This document shows, piece by piece, positions 27,083-36,576 of a DNA stretch of 47,938 nt. The position numbers and the translations under genes were made by a program. The DNA is taken from positions 1 through 47,938 of the forward strand of contig NZ_RYFG02000093.1 of the NCBI RefSeq assembly GCF_003994235.2. Reading direction: 5' to 3'. Source of the stretch: Candidatus Methylobacter oryzae. Its GTDB lineage: Bacteria; Pseudomonadota; Gammaproteobacteria; Methylococcales; Methylomonadaceae. Within the stretch, counting starts at the first letter, position 1. The number at the start of each line of letters is the position of its first letter. Under the pieces are notes generated by a model. The model was not told the DNA's origin and did no database searches. It was given only the letters and a program-made list of their open reading frames with translations.

Positions 27083-27292
27083 CTAATCCCCGAAAGATTC
27101 ATCCCTCAAAAGCTCTTGGTTAAAAAGAGCGAGATTTATCAGGGTGTACTTGCCTATACGCTTGGTAGGCAAATAACCTTTTTTAATCCAACCTAAAACT
27201 ACGCCTTCTTCCATGCCGGATTGCTCAGCGAATTTAGACAGGGTACAGACTAGAACGGGCGAGACTTGATAGCTCGACGGTTGACCTTCCAT
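27083..27292 (-). CDS. Small Cox/AlpA-like DNA-binding protein of an inovirus-type prophage
   Basis: About 69 residues from the ATG at 27292, chosen because AAGGGG precedes it; an upstream Met at 27316 has no ribosome site. The segment CTLSKFAEQSGMEEGVVLGW followed by IKKGYLPTKRIGKYTLINLA has the winged helix-turn-helix pattern of Cox/excisionase-type proteins of small phages. It is divergent from a repressor-like gene with palindromic operators between them, the usual lysogeny switch layout. Family assignment is from motif pattern only. Confidence 0.6.
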   Translation of the reverse strand: MEGQPSSYQVSPVLVCTLSKFAEQSGMEEGVVLGWIKKGYLPTKRIGKYTLINLALFNQELLRDESFGD

Positions 27293-27323
27293 ATTGAACC
27301 CCTTATAGTTCTGCATAGTTCTA

Positions 27324-27385
27324 CGTAAAAAATTACTTCAAGTAACTATTACTCAATCAACAAAAACGGTCAAGTAAATTTTACT
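27324..27385. promoter_or_regulatory. Operator region of the divergent repressor/Cox pair
   Basis: Two 13-bp palindromes of form AGTAA-N3-TTACT lie at 27341-27353 and 27373-27385, with centres exactly 32 bp (three helical turns) apart and both followed by CAATC. A weaker related site (GTAA-N4-TTAC) is at 27325-27336, centred about 16 bp further left. Their position between divergent regulator genes fits repressor binding sites. Confidence 0.6.
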
Positions 27386-27390
27386 CAATC

Positions 27391-27660
27391 ATGAACAATA
27401 TTAACTCAAGAGTGCTTCATTTATTAGATGACTCAATGCTTTCTAATCCAGCATTGGAAGCAAAAACCGGAATAAAAAGCACAACTTGGGCAAACTTGAG
27501 ACTAAAAAAAATAAGACTTAACGAAGAACATTTAGAAGCAGTAATCAAACTATTTCCCGAATACGCATACTGGATTACAACAGGAAAGGATTTACCCGAA
27601 GCCGGACAAATTAGCCCTGAAATAGAGGAAACAAGAAAAAGACTGTCTACGGGTACATAA
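27391..27660 (+). CDS. Phage repressor-like DNA-binding protein
   Basis: 89 residues. The helical N-terminal part (LEAKTGIKSTTWANLRLKKI) looks like a helix-turn-helix, and the motif EYAYWITTGKDLPEAGQISP is characteristic of short regulators found in filamentous-phage prophages of gammaproteobacteria. The ATG follows the second operator palindrome by 5 bp, so the protein would repress its own synthesis and the divergent Cox-like gene. AT-rich compared with the chromosomal genes around it. No phage structural or replication genes are adjacent, so this is likely a remnant. Confidence 0.62.
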   Translation: MNNINSRVLHLLDDSMLSNPALEAKTGIKSTTWANLRLKKIRLNEEHLEAVIKLFPEYAYWITTGKDLPEAGQISPEIEETRKRLSTGT

Positions 27661-28130
27661 CCGCAGGGAGGGCATTAAAACAATGGGGGACGGTTAAAAC
27701 CTAAACCGGATTAAAGCCGGTAGGCAAAATAAAGCGGCTTACATAATCCGTTAATTACTAATCGTAGCCACAAAATTACAATATAAAAGCAATAAAATGG
27801 GCTTAAGAGATCGAGAGTATCCGACTTTCCATTTGAGCCAATTGCTTTGGTCATAGCGGGCTATTCGTACATTTGTGGAAAACGGCATTCAATATTAACC
27901 CACCAATCAGCGTTGGGTTTTCCAGCCAAGAAATTGCATGTCTAATAATAACGATATAATTGGCGCGAAGGTGCTGGAAAATTTAAACGCTCTTTTTGAT
28001 CAAAGTCGCAAAACGTCAACGCCGTTTTCAAGATATAACACTCTGCCCTATTCGCTTATGTTATTCTGAAGGCGAAACTGAAGGAAAAAACGTTACCCAC
28101 TTTCCAACCAACTGGTAGAAGAGTCCGTAG
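27661..28130. other. Non-coding AT-rich spacer, probable prophage scar
   Basis: 470 bp between the repressor-like gene and the CopD-like gene. It contains no ORF of convincing length or composition and no clear att duplication or terminator that I can see. It probably represents the degraded side of the phage remnant plus the promoter of the downstream membrane protein gene. Confidence 0.3.
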
Positions 28131-28610
28131 ATGGAAAATTTCAATTACTTTGTCTTTGCTCGCGCTTTTCATGTGATTGGCGTAGTGCTTTGGATCGGTG
28201 GCGTCGCCTTTGTTACGCTGGTGCTTATTCCCTCGCTTAAAAGCATCAACGATTCTTCAAATAAACTGGAGTTATTCGAAAAGCTGGAAGGAAAATTTTC
28301 ATTTCAAGCCAAGCTAGCCACCTTAGTGACTGGAATTTCCGGTTTCTATATGGTCGAAGTTATGAATGCGTGGGATCGTTATCAACACTTGTCATTCTGG
28401 TGGATGCACTTGATGACGTTCGTTTGGTTTATCTTTACCCTGGTTTTATTTGTCCTGGAGCCATTATTTCTTCATCAATGGTTCCATGAGCAAGCCGTAA
28501 AAGATAGCGTCAAAACGTTTGCCCTGGTTCACACAATACACAAGCTATTACTGGCACTCAGTTTGCTGGCTGTATTCGGAGCGGTAGCAGGGGCTCATGG
28601 TTTCTTTTAG
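28131..28610 (+). CDS. CopD-like four-helix membrane protein
   Basis: 159 residues with about four membrane helices (~9-33, ~55-73, ~85-110, ~133-155). Conserved-looking His residues in FARAFHVIGVVLWIGGVAFV and in VHTIHKLLLAL, with WWMHLMTFVW between, match the CopD/YphA-like group of putative haem membrane proteins. It is convergent with norB and may relate to NO or copper handling, but the role is inferred from the fold and neighbourhood only. Confidence 0.65.
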   Translation: MENFNYFVFARAFHVIGVVLWIGGVAFVTLVLIPSLKSINDSSNKLELFEKLEGKFSFQAKLATLVTGISGFYMVEVMNAWDRYQHLSFWWMHLMTFVWFIFTLVLFVLEPLFLHQWFHEQAVKDSVKTFALVHTIHKLLLALSLLAVFGAVAGAHGFF

Positions 28611-28636
28611 CGAGAAAAAGTAAGAGGGAGTTGTTA

Positions 28637-28672
28637 TACGGTATAAGGTTAAAACTCAAGCCTTATACCGTA
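28637..28672. terminator. Bidirectional hairpin between the CopD-like gene and norB
   Basis: Perfect 12-bp arms (tacggtataagg / ccttataccgta) with a 12-base loop, placed 26 nt after one stop codon and 14 nt from the other. It lacks a long T-run but is well placed to separate the convergent transcripts. Confidence 0.55.
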
Positions 28673-28685
28673 AAATTGCACTTAA

Positions 28686-30209
28686 TTAAATTTCAACAAT
28701 CTCAGGCGCTTTTCTCGTCTCGCCTTTACCTATCGTTAATAAATCCCAGACTAGCAAAATAAATCCGGCAAGAGTCATACCGCCAAAAAGCAAACGCCAA
28801 ACCATCGCACTTTGAAATGACGGATGGTTTTGAGCGGTAAAATAGCCCCCCCAAGTTGAGCCTTCTACCGCACGCTCAATAAAAGATTGCTCATAACCTG
28901 CTATTAATAACGCTATCGTCATGCCAAGAACACCGCCATTGAGTAATCCTAAAGCCCATTTCCAACGCCAAGCATTTTGACTGCCGCCGCCCATCCAGAC
29001 ATTGCCACGCCATTGCTGTATAGCCAGATAAAAGAAGGCGATATTGATGGTCGCGTAAGCGCCAAAAAACGCTAAGTGGCCATGAGAGGCCGACCACTGC
29101 GTACCATGGGTAAATATGTTGATTTGCGGCAAGGTATGCATGAAGCCCCATACGCCAGCACCAAAAAAATTGCCGAAAGCTTGAGCAATAATCCAGGCTA
29201 AAGCGGGATGATTGCCGTTCTTAAATGCATGCGCACCGGAATCATAAACCGCATGAACCACCATCGCGACCAGGGGAATGGGCTCAAGTGCGGAGAAAAA
29301 TCCACCGACAGTTAGCCAGTATTCCGGCGTTCCGATCCAAAAATAATGATGGCCTAGGCCTAAAATACCCGAGCCGAACATCAAGGCAACTTCAATATAG
29401 AGCCAGGTTTCTACGATTTTACGTCTGACCGCTAACAGCTTCATCAGTGACCAGGCCATAATCACGCCGACCAGCACTTCCCAAGTGGCTTCGACCCACA
29501 AATGAATAACCCACCACCACCAATATTGATCATGGCTGATATTCGTCATATAAAACATACCGGCCGTATAGAGACCCGCTAATGCCACCAAATCCAGCGT
29601 TAAAACGCCTGCAATGCCGGACCATTTACCTTTACTGAAAGTTGCGACCACGTTATAGAAAAAGATCAACATAACCACCACGATGCCAATATCTGCCCAA
29701 CGCGGCGCTTCAATATATTCGCGACCTTCGTTAATAAACCAAAGACTGGAATCTTTACCTGGACCGATTTGCACTAACAGGTAAACCAGCACCACCAGTG
29801 TGACCGCTCCGGTAAGCACCCAAAAAGCAATATTGCCCAATTTTAGACCCACAATTTCAGTGCCGCTCTCCTCTTCAATAAACCAATACACGCAGCCTAT
29901 AAAACCATACAACATCCAGACAACCATTGCATTAATGTGGATCATGCGGTTGACACTGAAATCCAGAATTTCATAAAGAAAACCAGGAAAAATAAACTGC
30001 ATCGCCGCCAATAGTCCAAACAGGATTTGCGCGAAAAACAAAATAACAGCAACGGTAAAATATTTAACGGCCAATTGCCGCCCATCACTTAAATGACTGC
30101 TATCTAATTGCACCCAGGCTTTGAAATTGTTGAGATAGAGGCGCGACTTATCACTTAAAGCGGCCGCTTGTTGAATGACCCCATTTAATCCACTTGTATT
30201 CATGCTCAT
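28686..30209 (-). CDS. norB: Nitric oxide reductase catalytic subunit NorB
   Basis: A 507-residue haem-copper oxidase superfamily protein with about 12-14 membrane helices. Haem ligand region NRMIHINAMVVWMLYGF; active-site helix WWWWVIHLWVEATWEVLVGV with the NO reductase Glu; GLGHHYFWIG (ligands to the non-haem iron); FSALEPIPL with the second conserved Glu; and GTQWSASHGHLAFFGAYATI with the haem His. These features and length fit cytochrome c-dependent NorB (2 NO to N2O). The start overlaps norC by 4 bp (ATGA). There is no fused N-terminal quinol-oxidising domain, so it is the short cNor form. Confidence 0.95.
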   Translation of the reverse strand: MSMNTSGLNGVIQQAAALSDKSRLYLNNFKAWVQLDSSHLSDGRQLAVKYFTVAVILFFAQILFGLLAAMQFIFPGFLYEILDFSVNRMIHINAMVVWMLYGFIGCVYWFIEEESGTEIVGLKLGNIAFWVLTGAVTLVVLVYLLVQIGPGKDSSLWFINEGREYIEAPRWADIGIVVVMLIFFYNVVATFSKGKWSGIAGVLTLDLVALAGLYTAGMFYMTNISHDQYWWWWVIHLWVEATWEVLVGVIMAWSLMKLLAVRRKIVETWLYIEVALMFGSGILGLGHHYFWIGTPEYWLTVGGFFSALEPIPLVAMVVHAVYDSGAHAFKNGNHPALAWIIAQAFGNFFGAGVWGFMHTLPQINIFTHGTQWSASHGHLAFFGAYATINIAFFYLAIQQWRGNVWMGGGSQNAWRWKWALGLLNGGVLGMTIALLIAGYEQSFIERAVEGSTWGGYFTAQNHPSFQSAMVWRLLFGGMTLAGFILLVWDLLTIGKGETRKAPEIVEI

Positions 30210-30802
30210 TCTTCCGCTTCAATAGTTTTAAAATTAGAGGGAAAGCCATTAGTATCAATACTCGACATCCACTTTAAAAAAGCAACGATGGCTTTTGCTT
30301 CCTGTTCGGTAATATTCAAATTTGGCATTTTCCGGTTACTGCCAAAAGTACGCGCATTATTTTCAGGGTCCATTAAGAATTTCACCATCATGTCTTCACG
30401 CGTCTCCTTGGAAATCCAACCTTTATCCAACCAAGCTTTGGTTAAGTCAGGCGCATAGTAAGCGCCATTGCCTAGCAGGGTATGGCAATTCATACAGTTT
30501 TTAGCTTGTGTGGTCTTTTTACCTAAATCAACCAATTGCCGCGCTTCTTCTTCGGTGTACTCTTTGCCGAATAAAAACTCATTTTCACCAATAACCGGCA
30601 TCGATTTATGCAATTCCTTGTTTAATTGGTAATCGATTTTTTTGTTAATCACGTTGTAGGCAGGTACTCGTTTGCTGCCTGCGCTAGTTTTGCTTAATGA
30701 ATCCATGGTCAATACAACTAAAATCAAAAATGATCCCGCCGTTACCCAGATTGCCGTTTTCTTCCAAAATGATTCGGAAGCCCATAAAGGTGTTTCATTC
30801 AT
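30206..30802 (-). CDS. norC: Nitric oxide reductase cytochrome c subunit NorC
   Basis: 198 residues, longer than the classic ~150. N-terminal membrane anchor ~15-33 (AIWVTAGSFLILVVLTMDSL), then a periplasmic insert, then a haem c domain with CMNCH in NCMNCHTLLGNGAYYAPDLT and a distal Met in RKMPNLNITEQEAKAIVAFL. This is the standard NorC arrangement. It passes electrons to NorB, with which it overlaps. It lies 42 nt after the small membrane protein gene. Confidence 0.94.
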   Translation of the reverse strand: MNETPLWASESFWKKTAIWVTAGSFLILVVLTMDSLSKTSAGSKRVPAYNVINKKIDYQLNKELHKSMPVIGENEFLFGKEYTEEEARQLVDLGKKTTQAKNCMNCHTLLGNGAYYAPDLTKAWLDKGWISKETREDMMVKFLMDPENNARTFGSNRKMPNLNITEQEAKAIVAFLKWMSSIDTNGFPSNFKTIEAEE

Positions 30803-30844
30803 AGCGTATCCTCTGTTGTTGTTATTGTTATTGGTGTTATTAGA

Positions 30845-31150
30845 TCAGGGAGTAGACTTAGCATGTGTTTTAACACACAGATGCCAAATACCTATCGGTG
30901 CGAAGAAATAGCCGATAACCATCGCCAAGGAAATAATCAGCCAGTAGCCTTGAAAATGTGCAGCCTGCGTTAATTCAACTACGGAAAGAATCAATACGGC
31001 ATAGGAAACATAGGCGGCAATTTTAATGCGGAAATTTGGATTGACTTTAGACCAGGCAAACAGCAACGCATAACTTGCGCCTGCCAATATGATTAAAGCG
31101 GATGAGAAAAAAGTGATAAAAAAATCTTGTAGAGCGACGGGTTCGATCAT
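30845..31150 (-). CDS. Small three-helix membrane protein heading the nor operon
   Basis: 101 residues, three predicted membrane helices (~10-30, ~43-62, ~67-92), with TQAAHFQGYWLII and GIWHLCVKTHAK at the C-terminus. It is co-directional with and 42 nt upstream of norC. I do not recognise the family; the context suggests a NorCB assembly or partner protein. A sigma-54-like element (GG-N10-GT, 31176-31189, minus strand) lies just upstream of its ATG; consensus would be GC, so this is weak. Confidence 0.6.
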   Translation of the reverse strand: MIEPVALQDFFITFFSSALIILAGASYALLFAWSKVNPNFRIKIAAYVSYAVLILSVVELTQAAHFQGYWLIISLAMVIGYFFAPIGIWHLCVKTHAKSTP

Positions 31151-31682
31151 GAATGATTAACTCGGTTATTTGTTAACAAAACCGCAGCCAAATGATAATG
31201 CGCTGTTAAAGTGATTGAACTATAGCACAATAGAAAAGGGTTGCTATAGAAGAAGCAGCTACGGATGAAGTATCTGAAGCAAAATAGCCAGCGTTAGTCT
31301 GTTGGATTGCCCCTATCGTCTATACTTAAGTTCCGTAAATTTTGAATCAACGACAACATATGGATAAGAAGCTCTGCATGGAGAATCAAAATCTCTCCCA
31401 CAGATTGCCATTGGTAATACCGCCCAAAAAACCAATATTCACACCATTAAAAATAGCTAATTCTCTGTGAGCCTATAGTTTGGCTCGTGATGAATCGAGA
31501 GATTAAAAGACAAATCGACTAGGCTCTAACGAACTGCTCGGCTACCACTTGCCGCCAATGAAAGACTACAGTATATGACCACGCTGCTACATCCGAAGGT
31601 AGCAAAAGAGTAGCAATGATATATTGCAGGTACGACAGGAGGCACCAGAACACTCGCAGCGCATTGATTCTATTATAAATAA
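31151..31682. other. Spacer between nor operon and tRNA-Thr
   Basis: About 530 bp. The left end must hold the nor promoter. The remainder carries only short frames (for example a 37-codon frame starting with ATG at 31360) without convincing coding character. No repeat or insertion sequence could be recognised. Confidence 0.4.
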
Positions 31683-31758
<76 letters not shown>

Positions 31759-31888
31759 CTCGCCTGCACATTAGAATATCATTCTAGTGCCGTGAATCTT
31801 AATATACTACGTTCTACTTTTTCGAGCTACCGGCTTACAAACTATCACTTCCCAAGCTTTTACCCTAGTTCAAAAAGATGACAGCCGG

Positions 31889-32536
31889 CTAGACAGTCTT
31901 CATACTTTGCATTGCAATAGTCCGAAAAACATCGGCAAACATTTCTTTAGTCAGCCGTTTGGTCTGTACGTTGTACCGGCTGCTGTGGTAGGAATCGACC
32001 AGCACGCGGCCATCCGGCAAGATGTGACAGGCGTTATGGGCAAATTTGACGCCCCCCTGTTTTAGTCCGTAAGCTTTTAATACCGCCTGATGGGCAACCA
32101 GCCCCAAGGCCAGTATGACAGCCCGCTCCGGCAAGGTTTTTAGCTCGGCCTCCAAGTAGCGATTGCACTGGTTGATTTCGGCATTGGTCGGTTTGTTTTG
32201 CGGGGGCAGGCATTTGACGGCATTGGTAATACGGCAGTTTTCAAGCGCCAAGCCGTCCGTTAATGACTCGGACTTTACCTGATTGCTGTAGCCGAACTCG
32301 TAAAGCGCTTCGTAGAGCAATACGCCGGCATAGTCGCCGGTAAACGGTCTGCCCGTGGCATTGGCGCCATGCATGCCCGGCGCTAAACCAACTATCAACA
32401 ATTGCGCCGAGCTGTCGCCAAAAGGCGAAACCGGACGCGCATGATAATCCGGATGCTTTTGTTTAACTTCACACAGGAAATCGTCCAGCCGTTTACATTG
32501 CCTGCAATCTTGATCGAATATGGGTTTTGAGTACAT
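31889..32536 (-). CDS. Uracil-DNA glycosylase superfamily protein, family-5 (UdgB)-like
   Basis: 215 residues. Four-Cys iron-sulfur pattern at DQDCRQCKRL, plus Cys residues in ITNAVKCLPP and NQCNRYL. Motif A is VGLAPGMHGANATGRPFTGD, lacking the polar catalytic Asp/Asn as in family 5 enzymes. Motif B corresponds to SYHSSRYNVQTKRLT. These enzymes remove uracil and other deaminated bases. Located just past the tRNA gene on the same strand. Confidence 0.88.
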   Translation of the reverse strand: MYSKPIFDQDCRQCKRLDDFLCEVKQKHPDYHARPVSPFGDSSAQLLIVGLAPGMHGANATGRPFTGDYAGVLLYEALYEFGYSNQVKSESLTDGLALENCRITNAVKCLPPQNKPTNAEINQCNRYLEAELKTLPERAVILALGLVAHQAVLKAYGLKQGGVKFAHNACHILPDGRVLVDSYHSSRYNVQTKRLTKEMFADVFRTIAMQSMKTV

Positions 32537-32655
32537 GGTCTATTATATTGGCTTGTGGATTTGTTTTATGGCGGGAAAAAATCTATTTGATTAATTCACC
32601 ACGAAGTTTTTATCCGGCTTTTTCTTTGTGAACTTCACGGCGAGTTTCTCTAAGC

Positions 32656-32928
32656 TCATAACGAAAAATTACCCACCTTGTTACTATCGGAAGCCAATAA
32701 CTGCAACTTCTCAAGCCTGGGTAATTTTTTTATCGCGACTTCCCGCTTACCGGCGGAACTGCGATCATGCCCGGTCTCGACATAAACCAACTGCTTAGGC
32801 CGTCTGCCGCGAAAATATTTTGCGCCTTGTCTGTCCGCATGTTGATTAAAGCGGCGGACAACATCGTTGGTGATGCCTGTGTAAAGCGAATCGTCGCTGC
32901 AAAGGATAATGTAGACCTGCCAATTCAT
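32656..32928 (-). CDS. GIY-YIG family endonuclease-like protein
   Basis: 90 residues from the ATG at 32928, which lies 5 nt after the stop of the VIT gene; the in-frame Met at 32997 would overlap that gene deeply and adds non-conserved sequence. The product begins MNWQVYIILCSDDSLYTGIT, a clear GIY-YIG-type strand pair, and contains FRGRRPKQLVYVE and KREVAIKKL, as in the YhbQ/UPF0213 group. Nuclease activity is plausible, target unknown. Confidence 0.85.
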   Translation of the reverse strand: MNWQVYIILCSDDSLYTGITNDVVRRFNQHADRQGAKYFRGRRPKQLVYVETGHDRSSAGKREVAIKKLPRLEKLQLLASDSNKVGNFSL

Positions 32929-32933
32929 GCCAT

Positions 32934-33626
32934 TTATACGACCGTTCCAAACACGGAACCGACAGTTGCGGTCAAGCCCATCGCCAGCGCGCCCCAAAAG
33001 GCAACGCGAAAAGCGCCTTTAACGATTCCCGCTCCGCCGCTATAGGCCGCCAACATACCCAGCAAGGTCAAAAACAGCAACGATGCGGACGACACCAGCA
33101 CGATTAAATCGGTATCGGGAGCAAACACGACGATCAATAAAGGCAAGGCAGCCCCAACGGCGAAGGTAACGGCCGATGTCAAAGCCGCTTGAATAGGTCT
33201 TGCAGTGCCTGTTGCGGATATGCCGAGTTCGTCGCGTGCATGGGCGCCCAACGCATCGTGATTCATTAATTGCTCCGCAACTTGGTCTGCCAGTAACGGA
33301 TCGAGTCCGCGCGACACGTAGATGGCCGCCAACTCTTTTTGCTCACGATGGCCGTCTTCAGCCAATTCCTTGCGCTCGCGCTTTAAATCGGCCTGTTCGG
33401 TATCGGCTTGAGAGCTGACCGATACATACTCACCGGCCGCCATCGACATCGCTCCGGCAACCAATCCGGCAATACCGGCCAGGACTATATCCTTGTGCGC
33501 TGCATGGGATGCGGCAATGCCGACGATTAAACTGGCCGTCGACACGATGCCGTCGTTAGCGCCGAGCACCGCTGCGCGCAGCCAACCGATACGGTGAGTC
33601 CGATGTGTTTCGTGATGAATGGACAT
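32934..33626 (-). CDS. VIT1/CCC1-family iron or manganese transporter
   Basis: 230 residues. Helix 1 region GWLRAAVLGANDGIVSTASL and AGAMSMAAGEYVSVSSQAD are diagnostic of the VIT family, whose Met and Glu line the metal path. A soluble charged helix pair follows (~75-125, ERKELAEDGHREQKELAAIY), forming the metal-binding domain, then three C-terminal helices. Role: proton-coupled Fe2+ or Mn2+ movement. Next to a metal P-type ATPase, suggesting a metal homeostasis pair. Confidence 0.9.
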   Translation of the reverse strand: MSIHHETHRTHRIGWLRAAVLGANDGIVSTASLIVGIAASHAAHKDIVLAGIAGLVAGAMSMAAGEYVSVSSQADTEQADLKRERKELAEDGHREQKELAAIYVSRGLDPLLADQVAEQLMNHDALGAHARDELGISATGTARPIQAALTSAVTFAVGAALPLLIVVFAPDTDLIVLVSSASLLFLTLLGMLAAYSGGAGIVKGAFRVAFWGALAMGLTATVGSVFGTVV

Positions 33627-33776
33627 TGAATTTCCTTGTATTTATTCACCCTATCGAAATTTAATGGGTGTAGGTGGTCGATTGAAAAGGCTTCTGCAAC
33701 AGGGATGTATTCACGCGTCCTTTGCAATCAATGATCTACGCCCCATTTCAAAGGGGGTAAGCAGTTACATTTCCTT

Positions 33777-35720
33777 TTAAAAATCCGAAAGCGATTTCGG
33801 CGGAATCGCTGCCCTTAACGCATTCAAGACGGCAAGCACATCGATGGCTTCCTGGATAATCGCTCCGGCCACCGGCGTTAAATAGCCCAATCCTGCGAAG
33901 ACCATCCCTATCAAGCTAAGCGCCATGCCGCCGACAGCGCTTTGCAGCGCAATTTTACGCATCCGTTGACCAATATGAAACAGTTCGTCGACTTTTAACA
34001 ATGAACTGTCCATGATCACTGCATCGGCCGATTCGCCGGTAATATCGCTGTTTTGGCCGAAAGCTATGCCGATTGTCGCAGCCGTCAGCGCCGGCGCATC
34101 GTTAATACCGTCGCCCAAGAACACGGTTTTCGCGGCTTTAGTTTCATCGCGAACCAGCTCCAGCTTCTGCTCGGGGCTTTGGCTGAAATATGCATGCTCA
34201 ATACCGACTTGTTCGGCCAGAAAGCGTACTTCCGACTCCTTATCCCCGGATACCAACATTACCTTGTCGAACAGATGGCTGGGCCGCAAGTGATTGATGA
34301 ACGATGAACTGTCGGTTCGGACTTCATCCCGAAACTGCAAAGTCGCCGCGTAAGTATCGTCGATCAATACCACGCATTCCAGGCCACCGCAAACTGCCGG
34401 CAGCAGGTTAACTGTATCAGGGTGTTGCTGAACAAATTTTTTACGGCTGGTAATCCGGATCTGCTTTCCGGCCACATTACCTTTCAGGCCTTCGCCCGGC
34501 AACTCGGTGATATTGCTTACGCTTAATAAAGGTAACGCCGATTTTTCCGCCGCGCCAACGATGGCTCGCGATAGCGGATGCTTGGAATAGCGCTCCAGGC
34601 TGGCGATCAGCACTAATACGTCCTGCTCGTTATATCCTTCACCGGGAATCAGGGCGGTCAGCGAGGGACGGCCGTAAGTCAAAGTGCCGGTTTTATCGAA
34701 AATCGCCGTGCGGCAAGTGCCGATAGTTTCCAGAATGGCCGGATTCTTGATGATGATTTCCCGCCGCGCGGCCAGCGAAATCGAGCTGATAATGGTGACC
34801 GGTATGCCGATCAGCAAAGGGCACGGCGTGGCGATAACCAACACCGACAAAAAACGCAGCACGTCATTGCTGGCCGCCCAGGCAACCAAAGCAATGACTA
34901 CGGCCAGCGGCGCATACAGCGCGCCCAATTGGTCGCCGAGCCGCCTGATATTCGGGCGATACTGTTCGGACGAGCGCATCACTTCCATGATCTTCGCATA
35001 GCGGGAATCGACAGCCAGCTTGTCCGCGCGTATCGTCAAGGCCGAATCGCCGTTGATCGCGCCGGAAAGCACTTGCGAACCGCTGACTTTCGACATCATA
35101 TACGGTTCGCCGGTCAGGTAGGATTCGTCCATCGTGCCGGAGCCTTCCAGCACGGTGCCGTCGACGGGGCAGATTTCGTGCGGCAATATCAATAACGTAT
35201 CGCCGATATTCACCTGCCCGGTCGTGATGTCGGTAATTTGATCGCCGGATTTTCTGTGCGCAACCGACGGCATCCGCCTGGACAACACCTCTAGCACTGA
35301 CGAAGCCTTGCGCACTGCGTAAGACTCCAGCACCGCGCCGCCGGACAGCATCAACACGACCAAACTGCCGGCCAGATACTCGTCCAGCAAAACGGCCGTA
35401 ACGATCGATAGACCCGCCAACAAATCCGCGCCCCAATCGCCCCGCCCCAATTTCACGACCAACTGATAAACCAGCGGGATGCCGCCCAGCACCAGCACGG
35501 CAAGCAACGGCACGGACACCAGCTCAAGCGGAAAAACGAATTGTCCTTGATAGAGTTTGGCGGTTGCTGAATTTAAAGCCGCGTTAAAGGATAGCGTGTA
35601 AACGTCATGCCCGATATCGAGCCCATAGCGCAACACCAGGTAACCGCCGATACCGAGCAGGCTTATAACTGCAATGACGCTTTCGGATATTGCCGTGGAA
35701 GTTACTTGCTTAGCAGCCAT
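33777..35720 (-). CDS. Heavy-metal P-type ATPase without an HMA domain (TPCP type)
   Basis: About 647 residues from the ATG at 35720 (GTGAGG 9 nt upstream). An in-frame Met at 35753 is possible; the most upstream Met (35855) would overlap the Nif3-like gene. No N-terminal metal-binding domain. Membrane motif [14 protein letters not shown] (TPCP in place of CPC, ~298-301); TGEP in the actuator loop; phospho-Asp in IFDKTGTLT (~342); hinge [21 protein letters not shown]-terminus [20 protein letters not shown]. The TPC motif separates it from the Cu and Zn/Cd classes, so transported metal is uncertain (Fe, Mn or Ni are possible). The final helices carry conserved Glu and Asp. Confidence 0.87.
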   Translation of the reverse strand: MAAKQVTSTAISESVIAVISLLGIGGYLVLRYGLDIGHDVYTLSFNAALNSATAKLYQGQFVFPLELVSVPLLAVLVLGGIPLVYQLVVKLGRGDWGADLLAGLSIVTAVLLDEYLAGSLVVLMLSGGAVLESYAVRKASSVLEVLSRRMPSVAHRKSGDQITDITTGQVNIGDTLLILPHEICPVDGTVLEGSGTMDESYLTGEPYMMSKVSGSQVLSGAINGDSALTIRADKLAVDSRYAKIMEVMRSSEQYRPNIRRLGDQLGALYAPLAVVIALVAWAASNDVLRFLSVLVIATPCPLLIGIPVTIISSISLAARREIIIKNPAILETIGTCRTAIFDKTGTLTYGRPSLTALIPGEGYNEQDVLVLIASLERYSKHPLSRAIVGAAEKSALPLLSVSNITELPGEGLKGNVAGKQIRITSRKKFVQQHPDTVNLLPAVCGGLECVVLIDDTYAATLQFRDEVRTDSSSFINHLRPSHLFDKVMLVSGDKESEVRFLAEQVGIEHAYFSQSPEQKLELVRDETKAAKTVFLGDGINDAPALTAATIGIAFGQNSDITGESADAVIMDSSLLKVDELFHIGQRMRKIALQSAVGGMALSLIGMVFAGLGYLTPVAGAIIQEAIDVLAVLNALRAAIPPKSLSDF

Positions 35721-35811
35721 CGGTTTCGGCCTCACGTTTTTTGTGCCCTCCATTCTATCGGCAACGCGGGCGAATGTTGAAACTATATCCGTCTTTTCAG
35801 GGTAACAGACT

Positions 35812-36576
35812 TTACGCCGGGTTTTCACTATCAATAAAAAAGCACTCCACCGCAAAGTGCCGGCAGGTTTTGTCCATTAATGCCCGGATGCCGAACTGCT
35901 CGGTCGCATTATGGCCGCCGGCGAACATATGAATACCCGCCTCTTGGCTTTCATGCCAATCGTGTTCGCTGATTTCGCCGGTGATATATGCATCCAGCTG
36001 TGCTTTTTCGGCCAAGCGCCACTCGCTGTTCGCGCCGCCGGTAATGATGCCGACGGTTCGGATTAATGCGTTGCTGTCGGGTGTTGCAAGAATCACATGA
36101 TGCTTCAGCACGCTTTCCAGTTTTTGTTGCAGCTCGATGGCGCTCAGCGGCTGTTCGAGCCTGCCTTTAATGCCGGTTGGCGAGCCTTTGTAATCGCCGA
36201 AAGGCTGCTGCTGGTTGCAATTTATCATTTGCCCCAAGACCGCGGCATTGCCTATGTCCGGGTGCCCGTCCAGCGGTAGGTGGTAAGCGAACAGGTTGAT
36301 GTTGTTTTTTACCAGCGGGAAAACTCGCCGGGCAAAAGCGCCGGTCAGCGTTTTGGCGCCATGAAATGTCCAGAACAAGCCATGATGAACGACTAGCGCA
36401 TCGGCCTTGCTTTCAACCGCTTGGTTAACCGAGTCGCGGGTCGCGGACACCGCAAAAGCGATACGCTCGATCTGTTCCGCCCCTTCTACCTGTAAGCCGT
36501 TAGGACAATAGTCGGCGTAGGTTTCCGGACGGAGCAAAGCCTGGTAATAATCGCCGAGCTGCTGCCGGGTAATCAT
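35812..36576 (-). CDS. Nif3-like dinuclear metal centre protein (YbgI family)
   Basis: 254 residues from the ATG at 36576, which forms an ATGA overlap with the Nudix gene stop; the Met at 36603 lies inside that gene. Key motifs are [20 protein letters not shown] (metal His pair) and [18 protein letters not shown], with a final His in FAGGHNATE. The family forms hexameric rings with a two-metal site; biochemical role is still debated (annotated as GTP cyclohydrolase 1 type 2 homologue). Single-domain length, like E. coli YbgI. Confidence 0.9.
   Translation of the reverse strand: MITRQQLGDYYQALLRPETYADYCPNGLQVEGAEQIERIAFAVSATRDSVNQAVESKADALVVHHGLFWTFHGAKTLTGAFARRVFPLVKNNINLFAYHLPLDGHPDIGNAAVLGQMINCNQQQPFGDYKGSPTGIKGRLEQPLSAIELQQKLESVLKHHVILATPDSNALIRTVGIITGGANSEWRLAEKAQLDAYITGEISEHDWHESQEAGIHMFAGGHNATEQFGIRALMDKTCRHFAVECFFIDSENPA

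Noticed and set aside
27661-31682. Prophage integration into the tRNA-Thr gene
   Set aside because: The phage-like genes lie about 4 kb away, with the CopD-like gene and the nor operon in between, and no duplicated tRNA 3' end is visible.
32929-32997. Upstream Met as start of the GIY-YIG gene
   Set aside because: It would extend into the VIT gene with non-conserved residues; the ATG at 32928 directly begins the conserved domain.
35721-35855. Most upstream Met of the second metal ATPase
   Set aside because: It overlaps the end of the Nif3-like gene and has no ribosome site; starts at 35720 or 35753 are more plausible.
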